From Parelaphostrongylus tenuis (Eukaryota > Nematoda > Chromadorea > Rhabditida > Metastrongylidae), in NCBI GenBank assembly GCA_019055375.1, contig JAHQIW010005902.1:1-64000 (forward strand): a DNA stretch of 64,000 nt, in the 5' to 3' direction. Below, piece after piece: positions 1 to 9,640 of the stretch (positions within the stretch are counted from its first letter, which is position 1; the number at the start of each line of letters is the position of its first letter). Both the position numbers and the translations under genes were made by a program. Below the pieces are notes generated by a model. The model ran no database searches, was not told where the DNA came from, and saw nothing but the letters and a program-made list of their open reading frames with translations.

Positions 1-49
1 GACTGGAACAATAGTTTTGTGCACTCGATTGCTCCTGGTTGATATTTGA

Positions 50-305
50 AATATATTACACCGTTATTTTCAAGTGTTTTCCTAAGACCGGGCTCAAATT
101 TCAACATATCGCATAATTGCTATCTGAGCCAACTTTTCATGTGGTCTGTTGAATGGGCTCTTGTTCTGCCCGATACACAGGTTTCGGCCTTACAGCCTTG
201 TCTGGTCTAACAGACCACATGACAAGTTGGCTCAGATAGCAATTATGAGATATATTGAGAATTGAGCGTGGTCTCAAGAAAACACTCGATTATAACGGTT
301 TAATG
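50..305. mobile_element. Fold-back (MITE-like) element with ~100-bp terminal inverted repeats
   Basis: Bases 50-152 and 208-305 are imperfect reverse complements. The left arm reads ACCGTTATTTTCAAGTGTTTTC and the right arm ends in its complement near AACGGT. The short loop holds the motif CCCGATACACAGGTTTCGGCC, whose complement recurs in the tandem array at 2762-3745. A single arm of the same family is at 16117-16178. No coding capacity; no clear target-site duplication was seen. Confidence 0.75.
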
Positions 306-729
306 TCTTTCAGATACCAGCTTACAAGTAGTGATATGCTTTCGTCCTATGCCACGCATTCGCATATTACGAATGACAGTCTTCTGACGCGTAAGATCAT
401 GAATAACGTAAAGGGATAGACTCTACTTGGGAGAGACTATTTCTCATTTCCTAAATCTTAAGTTTATGCGAGCGTCATATATTGTTCTGTGATCTACTCT
501 CTATGTTCTATAAAATCTTTTTATGCAGTTCCTTATTCTGTTCTCTTATGTACTTGTATAACACTTCCCTTTCTACTGTTGACAATTCTAATCGAAGAAT
601 ATTGGAAAAGCAATGTGAGGCGCAATCACTGCTACTGACAAGAACGGGAAATAATATCAGCAATTCGACTTAAAAAAGAAGTCAGCATTTGACTTGAGCA
701 CTCACCATTTATGATCATTTATCTGCTAA
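306..729. other. Unassigned sequence
   Basis: No gene, repeat or RNA was recognised between the fold-back element and the mariner relic. A 63-codon open frame at 482-673 shows no recognisable similarity. Confidence 0.5.
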
Positions 730-1640
730 TAGGTCTCTAACTAAAAATCGGAATTTGAACCAAGTATTTGAAAATTTATTTTTCCAAATAATCGAAACTA
801 TCAAGTAACATTAATTGAAGCATTCACCGTCTTCCCGGATGCAGTTCTGCGAACGCTCAGGCAACAAATCAGTTCCGCGCTCAAAATATTTTTGCAATAC
901 TTCCCCACTAATGGAAGCGCCATGTAAAGTCATTCGCAGCTTACTGCTTGGCGAGTTTCAATTAGGGCACAATTTTCGAACTGCGTTTGACAATATCAAT
1001 TGCGCGAAAGGCCGCCAAGTTGTGGGTAGAACTACGGCATATGAATGGTTTACAATGTTTCGCAATGGAGATATTAATTTGGCCGATGGACCAAGATCTG
1101 GAATACCTAGTGAAATTGATCGAGAAGCAATCATTGAAGCTATTGAAGAAGATCTAACTTCGTCAACAGGTAATTTGACCGATGATTTCCAGTGTTCAGA
1201 CGAGCAAATCCGAAAGATATTGAAAGATGCAGGAAAGAAATGGCGCAAGGGCAACTGGATTCCGCGCGATCCCACACAAGCTCAAAAGAGCAAAAGAAAG
1301 CAAATTCTACAAGCTCATCTTCGTCGTCATCGCCGCTCTTCGTTTTTGAGCGGAATTGTCACCATTGATGGATAGTGGATCTTCTTCAAAAGCCAGAGAC
1401 GTCCAAATCAGTGGTTATCACCAGGAACACCAACACCAAGATTAAATCGATTTCCGACAATAGCCATGCTGATCGTTTTTTGAGACCAAAGTAGCCCAAT
1501 TCATTGAGACTTGCTGCAAGCCGGGCAGCATCCACGCAGACGAAGAATACTGCAGTTAATGTTATTTGATACTTACGATTACTTGGACAAATAAATTTTT
1601 GAATTTTTGAGTCAAGTTCGGAAATGTAGTTGGAGACAAA
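730..1640 (+). pseudogene. Decayed mariner transposase (family 1, copy A)
   Basis: Relic of a mariner (IS630/Tc1 superfamily) transposon. The frame at 815-1375 reads as the N-terminal helix-turn-helix region, with mariner-like pieces TTAYEWFTMFRNGD, DGPRSGIPSE, DEQIRKILKDAGKKW and GNWIPR. After the TAG at about 1374 the rest of the transposase is only partly recognisable and has stops. The likely terminal repeat TAGGTCTCTAA starts at 730 and is matched by the complement TTGGAGAC near 1640, so the element is about 0.9 kb, shorter than a typical 1.3-kb mariner, because catalytic-domain sequence has been lost. It is the same subfamily as the copy at 42699-43727 and the 3' fragment at 7085-7790. 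It cannot encode an active enzyme. Confidence 0.85.
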
Positions 1641-2761
1641 ATAAAACATAACGAGAGTGCTCACCACGCCGTTTCTTTACACTTCTTGCGATCTGAAGCC
1701 TTTTGTTGATGAATGACCTTGATCGAGCCCATGGAACTAGTGGTAAGTTTATAACCATTTCATCACTATGGGTAATTGGACTGAATCACTGTGGAACAAA
1801 CAAACACTAAAACATTGGGCTTCTAGGCGCCAAGTTATCTACATAAGACGAATTTTGAATTACCTAACTTGAGAGAGGAAGAGAGAGAGAAAGACAGGGA
1901 GAGGTAAATAATTTTTAGAGATTTGGAGCCAAAGTAAACCTACTTCGAGAGTGAGCCTCCATAGCTGTTTACCTGTAAGCTCATTAAGAGCTGACAATAT
2001 GGACTTGTGTCACTGTCAGGACACTTGATATAAGTGTAGGAAACCATATAAACACCATTGTCACGTTACGAAACAAATGAAGGCTCTATCGGATTATTTT
2101 AGTTTTCTGAGTGGATGTCAGGCTTTAAGTGATTTACATAGCACGATATTTAGGCAAGAATTGTGATGGCGCATTACTCAGAGGTAATCTGTGCCGCTTA
2201 CTTACTAGCTAATCAAAATTCGCGTTCCAACTTCATCAAGATTTCCAACCCTCCGCGATTGGCAAAATGAAACCAAAGCTGTTTGGAAAGATAGCAACCC
2301 TGACTTGATACAGGCCACCGAGTGTCGTAAAAGTCAAGTGGGTATTATTTCAGCTCATGCTGCTTCATCAAGTCGAATAAACGCACATCCTTCAGAAACT
2401 GATCATTTTTCAGAACTTTAGCTTTATCCTTTTACTACGCTATTTTGATGTCGGTCAATAATCACCATCATTTTCCTCTTTAACAACCACTTTTTAACTA
2501 ACTACCAATCTTGGATGAATAGATGGTTTGACTGGCTCGCAAGCAGTCAGCCTACCAGCTAAGATAAACACTTACTGCACTTTGCTCTATCCACGGAATG
2601 GTATTAAACTAATGAAAAGCAAGAAACTGTGAACCAGATATGAAACTAACTTACAGAGCACAATTTGGTCACCTTGTAAACAGGAAATACACCCATACAT
2701 TATTAAAGGTTGTAAGAGTTACGAATACATGGAAATATGCGACCTCGAAAGAGATCACTTT
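1641..2761. other. Unassigned sequence with a purine-rich tract
   Basis: Nothing gene-like was recognised. Bases 1868-1910 form a GA-rich simple-sequence tract. The remainder shows no long open frame or repeat that I can match elsewhere in the window. Confidence 0.5.
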
Positions 2762-3745
2762 ATAGGGCTATGCTCCTCTTTAAGATATAGCTAAAGACGG
2801 TGGGTACCGCCCAAGTGACGAGGCTGTCAAGGCCGAAACACTTGTATCGGGCTATATATGTTGCCCTATAACAGATCACGTCGTCATATCTTTATCGAAG
2901 TACGGTTTTTTTGAAGGATTGGCTAAAGATGAAGGGTACCGATTGAGTGACGAGACTGCCGAGGCTGAAACGCGTGTATGGGGCTTTATAAATTGCCCTG
3001 TAACAGGGCACGACGCCATCTGCGTATAGGGGTTGGGTTCCTCCGGAAGCATTTACTAAAGACGATGGGTCACGCCTAAGTGACGAGGCTATTAAGACCG
3101 AAACACGTAATGGGGCTCAATAAGTTGCCCTATAACAGACCACGTCGCCATCTTTTGATAGGAATTCGCTTCAAAAGGATTGGCTAAATTCGAAACGGTA
3201 CCATCCGAGTGATGACGCTACCAGATCCTTAACACGTTTATTAGGTTTTATAAGTAACCCTATGACAGGCCACGTTGCCTTCTTTTTCAGGCATTGAGTT
3301 TCCCTTGAAACTTTGGCTATTGAGGTGGGTACCGGCGAAGGACGAGGCTGTCATGGCTTAACACATGTATTGGGATCTATAAGTTGTCCTATAACAGACC
3401 ACGTTTTCACTTCTTTATGGGAGTTCGCTTTCTTCAAAAAAAATTGGCCAGAGTTGAAGGGTACCACCTAACTGGCGAAGCTGTTAGATGCGAAACACGT
3501 GCATCGGGTTCTGTAACTTGCCCTATAACAGATCACGTTGGCATTTCTTTTCAGAAGTTTGGTTCTCCTAACGGATTGGCTAAAGGCGAAGTTTACCGCC
3601 CAAGGCAGAGGTTGTCAAAACCCAAACAAGCGTATAGGGCTCTATAGGATGTCCTATATGAGACCGATGACGCTATGTGTCTACAGGGGTTGGTTTTTTT
3701 CCGAAAGCGTTGACTATAGATGAAGGGTTTTTCGGCCAGTAGTCG
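2762..3745. repeat. Tandem array, ~132-bp unit, about seven copies
   Basis: The landmark GCCCTATAACAG (with variants) recurs at about 2863, 2995, 3127, 3257, 3386, 3520 and 3651, giving spacings of 132, 132, 130, 129, 134 and 131. Each unit also carries GACGAGGCTGTCAAGGCCGA-like and CGAAACACGTGTATCGGGCT-like blocks. The copies are diverged, so the array is not new. Single related units lie at about 28900-28985 and 34125-34200, and the same motif sits in the loop of the fold-back element at 50-305. Short open frames inside the array are by-products of the repeat. Confidence 0.9.
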
Positions 3746-5268
3746 TAAGACCGCTTCAATTTTGGGGTGACTTTCTTCCGATTACATTGTAATAATAGCT
3801 AGCTTAGTCTCGAAATCACTTTTGACTTAGACTCCGGCTTTGGCCTACACTTTATAATCGAAGACGCTTAAGACGCCTTGATAATATTGTAGGTTACTTT
3901 GTAAACCTCCGTCAGAAGAGCAGAGCTCAATCTTCCTGTGATCTACGCAGATACCTGGAATGCACCTACATTAATAGTGAAAGCCATGGCGCAGGTCAAA
4001 ATGAAAATGACGTCATTGGCGTTCGATGGGGGCGAGTTCTTTCCATAGTCGATATTAGAAAAAAATTTTTGCGTGACTCTCAAAGTCACCAGTCTTGGCC
4101 GTTGTTTTTTCGTCTTTCTTAGTTTTTTGCAACCCATATTTCAAATGATTTTTTGCAACAGTTGAATTGTACCACGACTTTTCTACAGTCGAGTCCTACA
4201 AGTGCCTAAAAGGGCAGTTCACACCAATGCAATCTTTCCTCACAAAATTTTCACTAAACCTCTGGGTAGGTTCGTTCAGTTTTTTTTATTGATAATCATT
4301 TGAGAACTCGTGGCAGAGTGGAACGCTTTCTCAACGTTGTTGTCGTTGTTATTGTTGTCATTCCAGGCTCTCTTGGAGAACTTGAAGCTCTTCAATAATC
4401 GGGCAATGTTCTCGCCTCTGAACTCATCAAGTATGTTTCTTTCCAGCTTTTGTTGTAATAGCGCATTCTTTTTTATGCTTGAAAAATGCATGTACAAAAG
4501 TCGCCTATGGTACAATTGTGCTCTCCAATTTTTGCAGCAACGGCCCATTAGTGTATAGATATCTTAATTTTTTTTCCAAATTCGAGAAGTTATCTTTCCA
4601 GTGTCCCTGTCGTGGTTCACTATGTGACCGTTCTTGTTCTTACCTAGAGAGATTCATGGCTGTGGGATTTAGTTCAATTCTCCCAACAGTCATGCGATCT
4701 GAGCAGTACCATGTTTCTTAGCGTAAATCTTCTGGAAGTAAACCCTTATATCACAGAGACCATTAACTTGATTTTAGTGGTGACGCTGTCTACTGAGGTA
4801 CTAAAAAGGAGATCAATTATACTGGAAAAACACTGAATGAGAATAGTGGTACTGGCGGCTAGTAAGATCGTTCTACCACCAACTAGATCTCTGGTGGTGC
4901 AGATGAAGTACGTCCATTACCTGCACTTACACCAGTGGAATCTTCACTAATCATTCGCTTACCATAGACACTCATTGTGCTCCGTTCGTTGAGCGGGTCC
5001 TGCTATAAAATGGACTTCTGGTCCCTCTACTTCTGAAGAAAAATCATGCCTTTTGAATTGTAATGAATCGATAATGATATACTTGCCTACTCTGTAATTT
5101 GAGAACCAGCTATTTCGCTCACCTACAGAAGGATTTCAGCTTGTATTCTTGTACGGGGAGTAAACCTTCTCCACGCGGCGCATTTCCCCACTCAGAGCGT
5201 AGTATTTATATGCATCCGTTTTAGCGCAAATTCTCATAGTTCTTAAAGAGAACCGCGGTAAACTGGTT
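3746..5268. other. Mostly unassigned; possible minus-strand exon fragments
   Basis: No confident gene. On the minus strand, 4975-4930 starts with ATG and reads MSVYGKRMISEDSTG into a good donor GTAAGT. Further minus-strand coding-like stretches are near 4710-4660 (YAKKHGTAQIA) and 4480-4300 (ILDEFRGENIARLLKSF followed by an Asn/Asp-rich run). The frames contain stops and joins cannot be established, so these may be a broken gene or chance. I do not recognise a family. Confidence 0.25.
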
Positions 5269-5565
5269 TGTGAAGACAGTTCTTTTAGTGTTCATTTTAC
5301 AGAAAGAATAAAAAAAGAAGCTCAGGCCGGAAAAAGGACCCGTGGCCGGAGCAACTGAAAATCTTCGACTGGTGATGAATACTGTAGCTTTTATAACAAA
5401 CGAAAAGTTTTGGAACTTTATAAGGAGCATTGATTGTACTCGGCATATCCTTCAATTACTCATAGAGAATCATCTACATCTATCAAGGAAGCTCAGTTGG
5501 TCAAGTCTTGCTTGGAAAAGAACAAATTTTTTACGTCAGTTTTTCTTTCAAAATCGTCATTTCAG

Positions 5566-5704
5566 AATGCTGCTCTCCAAGAAGGATAGAGATTTTCGTG
5601 CGTTTGTATCCGTGCGTACTATAACAGGAGCTCTATGTTAACCAACATTCTGAACTCTCATCCAGAGTTATTGGCCAGTAATCTCAAAGCTGAATTCATT
5701 GCAG
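5566..5704 (+). other. DRH-like exon: helicase motif IV region, frameshifted
   Basis: The exon follows the acceptor ATTTCAG and ends before GTAAAG in phase 1. It reads RDFRAFVSVRTITGA and then, after a shift at about 5633, MLTNILNSHPELLASNLKAE. Its last G joins GT of the next exon to give Gly, in frame. Upstream at 5270-5520 are further helicase-like scraps (PEQLKIFDW, KVLELYKEH, SIKEAQL) interrupted by stops; these would be the insert between the lobes, but their boundaries cannot be set. Confidence 0.6.
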
Positions 5705-5910
5705 GTAAAGTTCTTTGTTCGAAAAGCCTTTGAATGTTTATTTGTCTCCTTCGTGCCTTTTGCGTTAACGATTACGTGTGCTCGGAAGTTGCGCGTGAAT
5801 GTTGTTTCGTATTTGAATGGACAGGTTTTGATTCAAAACTGGAAAATGATGAAAAGTTCATACCCTACTCTCGACCGTTCATATGAATCTCGCTCTAAAC
5901 TATATAACCT

Positions 5911-6530
5911 GATAACATGATGACATGTTTAAGCCTGTTATGAGACCTGATAAAGGCACTTTTACAGTGCTAGTGAGGTGCCGTTTCGTCCATTCGATCT
6001 CCTCAGTAGCACAGTCTCCCTCGACTCAGCCGATATGTCGGTGATATTCCCATGCAAAGGAATCGACGCCGAATAATAGGTACAGAAAATCAGGTGACAA
6101 AATCCCCGGACATTGCAGTGGCCACAGTTGAGTGCTTGCGTCTGAAGGAATGACTGATACTCCACTTTCTATCTTCTTATAGAACTCGTTCATGATATTG
6201 ATAATCCGATATTATGACAAGATGTTTAAAGCCTATTATGAGACCTATACACTACTGGACAGATCTATGTAAACGGTCGAAAAAAGGGGTGTGATTCATT
6301 ATGATCCATTCCACCAGCCGCAAGCACGCAGTGTTGGGGATTTTGCCACCTCATTTACGGTGATCTATCATTCGGCGTCGATTACTTTGTATAATATATT
6401 CATCGGCTGGTGGAGGGAGACTGTTCTATTGAGGAGTTCGAAAGGACGAAAAGGCGCCTGTCTAGCGCTGTACAAGCGCCCTTATCAGACCTTATAGCAG
6501 GCTCAAACATGTTTTTATATCATCATATGT
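5911..6530. mobile_element. Fold-back element (family F1)
   Basis: The ends 5922-5960 (ATGACATGTTTAAGCCTGTT...) and 6480-6530 (...CAGGCTCAAACATGT) are inverted copies. The two interior arms (about 5960-6165 and 6290-6480) also pair imperfectly, with shared blocks ATTCGGCGTCGAT-like and GAGACTGT. It lies inside the intron between the DRH-like exons 5566-5704 and 6739-6796. A related single arm is at 18390-18680 and a related full fold-back at 28100-28524. Confidence 0.7.
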
Positions 6531-6738
6531 AAAGATCAGTTTATTCAATATTCATACCTGATCTGAGGCCAACAATAAGTGAGTTTTAAGTATTAATGTC
6601 GTGAAACTTTGATCAGTTTCTACCGGCAAGACGTCGTCACCAGTGCGTCAGTTGTGCATCTGTAACTGTCAATCTTTGAACTGAGTTCTTGTTCTTTTTA
6701 GTTTACAAGGAATAGATTGGATTTTTTTATATTTTCAG

Positions 6739-6796
6739 GTTTCAAAAAGGATTCTAAAACGGCGACTAAGACCGAGCAAATGGAAAAACTCAAAAG
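6739..6796 (+). other. DRH-like exon between helicase motifs IV and V
   Basis: Bounded by TATATTTTCAG and AAAAG|GTAGTT, 58 bases. It encodes FKKDSKTATKTEQMEKLKR, which corresponds to the segment of RIG-I-like helicases ending in the K-F-R-x-G run before motif V. It enters in phase 1, matching the previous exon, and leaves in phase 2. Joining to 8378 gives KRFRG and then needs removal of one base to reach GETHVLV. Confidence 0.7.
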
Positions 6797-6993
6797 GTAG
6801 TTCGAGATTGTAACCTTGGTAAAATTTGTTTGATAGTATCAAGAAAAGCATTTTTGAGAAGCGAAAAGGGAGTTGACGTCATTTGATCATAAATCTCTTC
6901 ATAAGTTTTGGCACTAGAGCAATAAACACCAAATCTGTTGACCAGAAGTGAATGAAACTCTTCAACAACACTATTCAAAGTACCGCTGTCACC
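6790..6993 (-). other. Exon-like open frame, antisense in a DRH-like intron; unassigned
   Basis: A minus-strand frame follows an acceptor-like TGTTCAG (complement of 6994-7000) and runs from 6993 to a TGA at 6790. It reads ..NSVVEEFHSLLVNRFGVY.., AKTYEEIYDQMTS, SLLKNAFLDTIKQIL. Codon choice and lack of low complexity make it look coding. It overlaps the last bases of the + strand exon 6739-6796. I do not recognise the family; it may be a fragment brought in by a mobile element. No start or partner exons were found. Confidence 0.3.
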
Positions 6994-7084
6994 CTGAACA
7001 CTTTTCTACTATCTCAAAGGCGGCATATCAATACTGCCTTGTGTAGAATTTAAAGAGCTTTCTTTGCTACCAAGGTTTTTCATA

Positions 7085-7790
7085 GTTACCACATCATGAC
7101 CTCTCAGCAAAGCTTTTATCGCAATTGTCCTCTTTACGGGTATGAACTGGTACGCGATGCATAAACCGCTTCGAGAACATTAACATGTTCAGCATCAAAA
7201 AATTTTTTCGATGGTTAACGTCGTCACCAAATAATGATTGTCAGCACGTCACGGGGCAGCACCAATTCCATGTCCAAATTGATTCGCTCCAAACGCTTTG
7301 TTTCATCATCATTATGAGACCCGGGCCGATTCACTGGGACTTGCCACCGGCCAAAGAGACCATTGGAAGCTAAGCGCTACTGTGAGCACCTGAACCGCTG
7401 CAATCGTACCTTGTCATGTTAAGGTTACCGGAATTCCATCCTTTTTCAGAACAACGCAAGTCTTCATGTCGCTAATTTGACAAAGAGGAAGTTGACCGAA
7501 CTGGGATGGGAGTCGCTGGATCGTCCGCCGTACAGTCCTCACTTCTTGCTCTCTGACTATCACCCCTTCCGGTTGTTGGAACACACTCCTGAGCAACAAG
7601 AAGTTCCGAGACATTAATCATTTACTTTGAGGATTAACAACTTTCTTTGAAATCAAGATAACAAGTTCCATGAGCGCGGTTTTGATCTTTTGACCGCGAA
7701 ATAGCATAAATCTGTTCTGACTAATGGTGCATACTTTGAATAATGTTGTTGATACTGCAATACTAATTACTTCTTATTGAAAAATTTAGT
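7085..7790 (+). pseudogene. Mariner transposase 3' fragment (family 1, copy B)
   Basis: C-terminal catalytic part of a mariner transposase. PIHWDLPPAKETI at 7325-7365 and, after frame changes, LTKRKLTELGWESLDRPPYS and SDYHPF at 7478-7570 match the usual mariner PPYSPDLAPSDYHLF region that contains the last catalytic Asp. The following untranslated part (CATACTTTGAATAATG..TTGATACT) matches the 3' ends of copies A and E. The N-terminal half is missing or unrecognisable. It lies in the 1.58-kb intron 6797-8377 of the DRH-like gene. Confidence 0.75.
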
Positions 7791-7941
7791 GCTTATTGCT
7801 CTATAGCCAATTATGAGGTAACCTATTATGACAAATCAACCAGGTCCACTATGCAATACCTCTTGTAAACACTTAAGAGACATTAGTAAGCTGCATAATG
7901 TGCTTTATAACTTGAGTTGTTTATGGTAAACTAATTTTATT

Positions 7942-8212
7942 GGAGCATCGTGGCCGAGTGGTTGTGATACTCGTCGCAGCGCGCGTGGACCAAGCTCCAC
8001 GCCACAACACTGTCCGCTAGTCAACAAGTCAACAGGAACGTCCTGTGGAATGTCACGGCCACGCTATTTCCGAGATTGCAAGGAGACACGGTCGACCAGT
8101 ATTCTACGTCATTCAAGAAGATGACAAAAAACGAAGTGAATGCCAGAAGTACTGGGATCGGCGCAATAGAAATTGTGATGGCGGGTCATATAAACAAATA
8201 AATAAATAAAAT
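7942..8212 (+). mobile_element. tRNA-derived SINE-like repeat, copy 1
   Basis: About 270 bases with a tRNA-like head. TGGCCGAGTGG at 7951-7961 fits the RNA polymerase III A-box consensus exactly; a weak B box is near GACCAAGCTCC. The body (CAGTATTCTACGTCATTCAAGAAG..CGAAGTGAATGCCAGAAGTA) is shared with copies at 16412-16645 and 27767-28030, all on the + strand. The tail is an AAAT/AAATA short repeat, as in RTE-mobilised SINEs. It lies in the DRH-like intron. Confidence 0.75.
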
Positions 8213-8377
8213 CAAGTCTATTTTGATTCATTCAGAACACTGTATCATTATTTTATCCAATTGCGCCTTTGGAAAAACTCGCCTCACAACCTACGCTTCT
8301 TAAGCTTCTCTGGCATAGGTTTTGTAATGGTACCAAACCAAACCGAAGTGTTCTGTATTAATGAGCCGTGTTTCTAG

Positions 8378-8509
8378 GTTCAGAGGACGGAGAGACTCAT
8401 GTACTAGTGTCAGCTTCTGTTAGCGATGAAGGACTTGACGTTTTTAAGCGCAATTTAATTATAATGTATAACTATACCACTAATGAATTCGCTCATGTGC
8501 AACGTAAAG
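8378..8509 (+). other. DRH-like exon: helicase motif V and start of motif VI
   Basis: Bounded by TTTCTAG and AAAG|GTAGC. It encodes [18 protein letters not shown], then [20 protein letters not shown], then RKG. This is the motif V (LVxTSVxxEGxD) and pre-motif VI (CNLVIxYxxVxNxxxxxQ) signature of RIG-I-like and Dicer helicases; the usual Cys before Asn is Arg here. An extra base near 8388 breaks the join to the upstream exon. The expected GRGR arginine finger is not found after the splice. Confidence 0.8.
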
Positions 8510-8584
8510 GTAGCTGCGTTTTGTATTGTTGTGCAGTGATATTTGTCTCTTCATATCTATCTGTAAAAGATTTAGAACTATTCC

Positions 8585-8920
8585 GTGATTTTCCCATTCA
8601 GCAAATGCGAAGTTGTTAAGTTGATGATTTATTTAGTATCGATAAGCAGTACAATACATATATTAATGATGCCTGACCTTTCGGCTCAGTCGTCTTCTTC
8701 AAAGCCTGCAAGAGTCAAAGTGATATACAACGTACTCAGCCTTGCCTTAGTTCTGAGAGCGCTCGAATGGGTGTGTTGCATGTCAAATTGACTCTTTCAG
8801 GCTCTGAAGAAGGCTACAAAACCGAAAGTCCGTCATCACCATCACGTGTACTGTACTTTTTATCTGTACTAAATAAATCATCAACTTGACAACCTCGTAA
8901 TTGCTGAATAAGAAAATCGC
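8585..8920. mobile_element. MITE with ~52-bp terminal inverted repeats
   Basis: GTGATTTTCCCATTCAG..TTGATGATTTATTTAGTA at 8585-8636 is inverted at 8868-8920 as TACTAAATAAATCATCAA..GAAAATCGC. Interior segments also pair (TCGGCTCAGTCGTCTTCTTC against GAAGAAGGCTACAAAACCGA). No coding capacity. It fills most of the intron before the DRH-like exon at about 8935, and its right end touches the place where that exon's acceptor should be. Confidence 0.85.
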
Positions 8921-8934
8921 ACATTATTCTAACA

Positions 8935-9413
8935 ATGCCGAGGTTAATCGATAGTTGGTCGTTGGAATTAGAACTATTCACTAGCGTTCACGCAAGTTTG
9001 AATGAATTGAGGTTGTGGAAGAGCGAAGAACTCAAGGAGCTTTTTCATAACTCAGAATGTCGAACTAAAAGAGCAAGAGGAAAGGAATATAATGAAGGTG
9101 TATTTTGCTATTCTTAACCTTCATTTAAGGTTTTCCAGTTTTCGAACCGTTTTCTTTTTAGGACGCTTGATGGACTTTGTTATGGGCGCAATTCAAGAAA
9201 GTCAAATCGATCTTCCGTCACTTGTCAGTTTTAGAGTGAATCAAAGATGAAGTTTTTGTTTTCGTTTAGTCATGCGTTTGTTGGTTTTTGAGAACTTTAG
9301 GTTGAAAAGGCCATTGAAGAACTTCGCATAGAAATTCAAAGCGAGGATGCTCTAGATTCACAAAGAATGACTGAACAGAAATCGTCGAATAAGTTGTACA
9401 AGTTGTTATGCAG
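8935..9413 (+). other. DRH-like linker exons (three exons, two 65-bp introns)
   Basis: Exon to 9097 reads PRLIDSWSLELELFTS then SLNELRLWKSEELKEL and ARGKEYNEG; its 5' boundary is unclear because the MITE ends at 8920 (AG at 8970-8971 would keep phase). Exon 9162-9235 reads RLMDFVMGAIQESQIDLPSL. Exon 9301-9413 reads VEKAIEELRIEIQSEDALD then NKLYKLLC. Introns 9098-9161 and 9236-9300 have GT/AG ends and phases 1 and 0 that join cleanly. This is the helical connector between the motor and the C-terminal domain. Confidence 0.7.
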
Positions 9414-9486
9414 GTTTGTGTCGAGATGAGCATATGTATGTAGTTTCATAGGAAAGCTCAGCTATGCAGTAATTCTATCTTTTTAG

Positions 9487-9640
9487 TAATTGTGACAAAT
9501 TTCTATGCACTTCAAAGAATTTCAAAACTCATAAAAGTACTCAGTCTTGTGTTTGTAATCCAGATATCTGGTCCAGAACATATATAGCGGAAAGCTAACT
9601 GATGCTGATGTTTCTGGCTAAATTTGAAGCGATTGGTGAG
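9487..9640 (+). other. DRH-like exon: RIG-I-type C-terminal domain, first zinc half, with in-frame stop
   Basis: Follows CTATCTTTTTAG. With the previous exon it gives KLLCSNCDKFLCTSKN, then CVCNPDIWSRTYIAES and TAA at 9596-9598. LLCxxCxxxxC is the first cysteine pair of the RIG-I/MDA5/DRH C-terminal domain. The frame beyond the stop (AKFEAIGE to a donor GTAAGC at 9641) still resembles the family segment before the second cysteine pair, which argues that the TAA is a lesion and not the natural end. Confidence 0.65.

Larger units (their letters stand above)
5269..9640 (+). pseudogene. RIG-I-like / Dicer-related RNA helicase (DRH family), C-terminal half, probably a pseudogene
   Basis: Members of this family bind double-stranded RNA with a superfamily-2 helicase and a zinc-binding C-terminal domain; in nematodes they act in RNAi and antiviral small-RNA pathways (family knowledge). 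Exons seen: 5566-5704, 6739-6796, 8378-8509, about 8935-9097, 9162-9235, 9301-9413 and 9487 onward. They encode in order a motif-IV-like stretch (FVSVRT, NILNSHPELLASNLKAEFIA), FKKDSKTATKTEQMEKLKR, motif V ([15 protein letters not shown]), the start of motif VI ([10 protein letters not shown]), a linker, and the zinc-binding opening LLCSNCDKFLC. Splice phases agree at most joins. Lesions: a frame change near 5633, one extra base near 8388, the GRGR part of motif VI not found, and an in-frame TAA at 9596-9598 followed by a readable FEAIGE. Helicase lobe 1 and the second zinc cysteine pair were not found. A sequencing-error explanation remains open. Confidence 0.8.

Noticed and set aside
958..1275. 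105-codon minus-strand frame
   Set aside because: Shadow of the mariner transposase frame on the plus strand.
3384..3723. Open frames of 87 and 61 codons
   Set aside because: They lie inside the 132-bp tandem array and follow its period; no independent coding signal.
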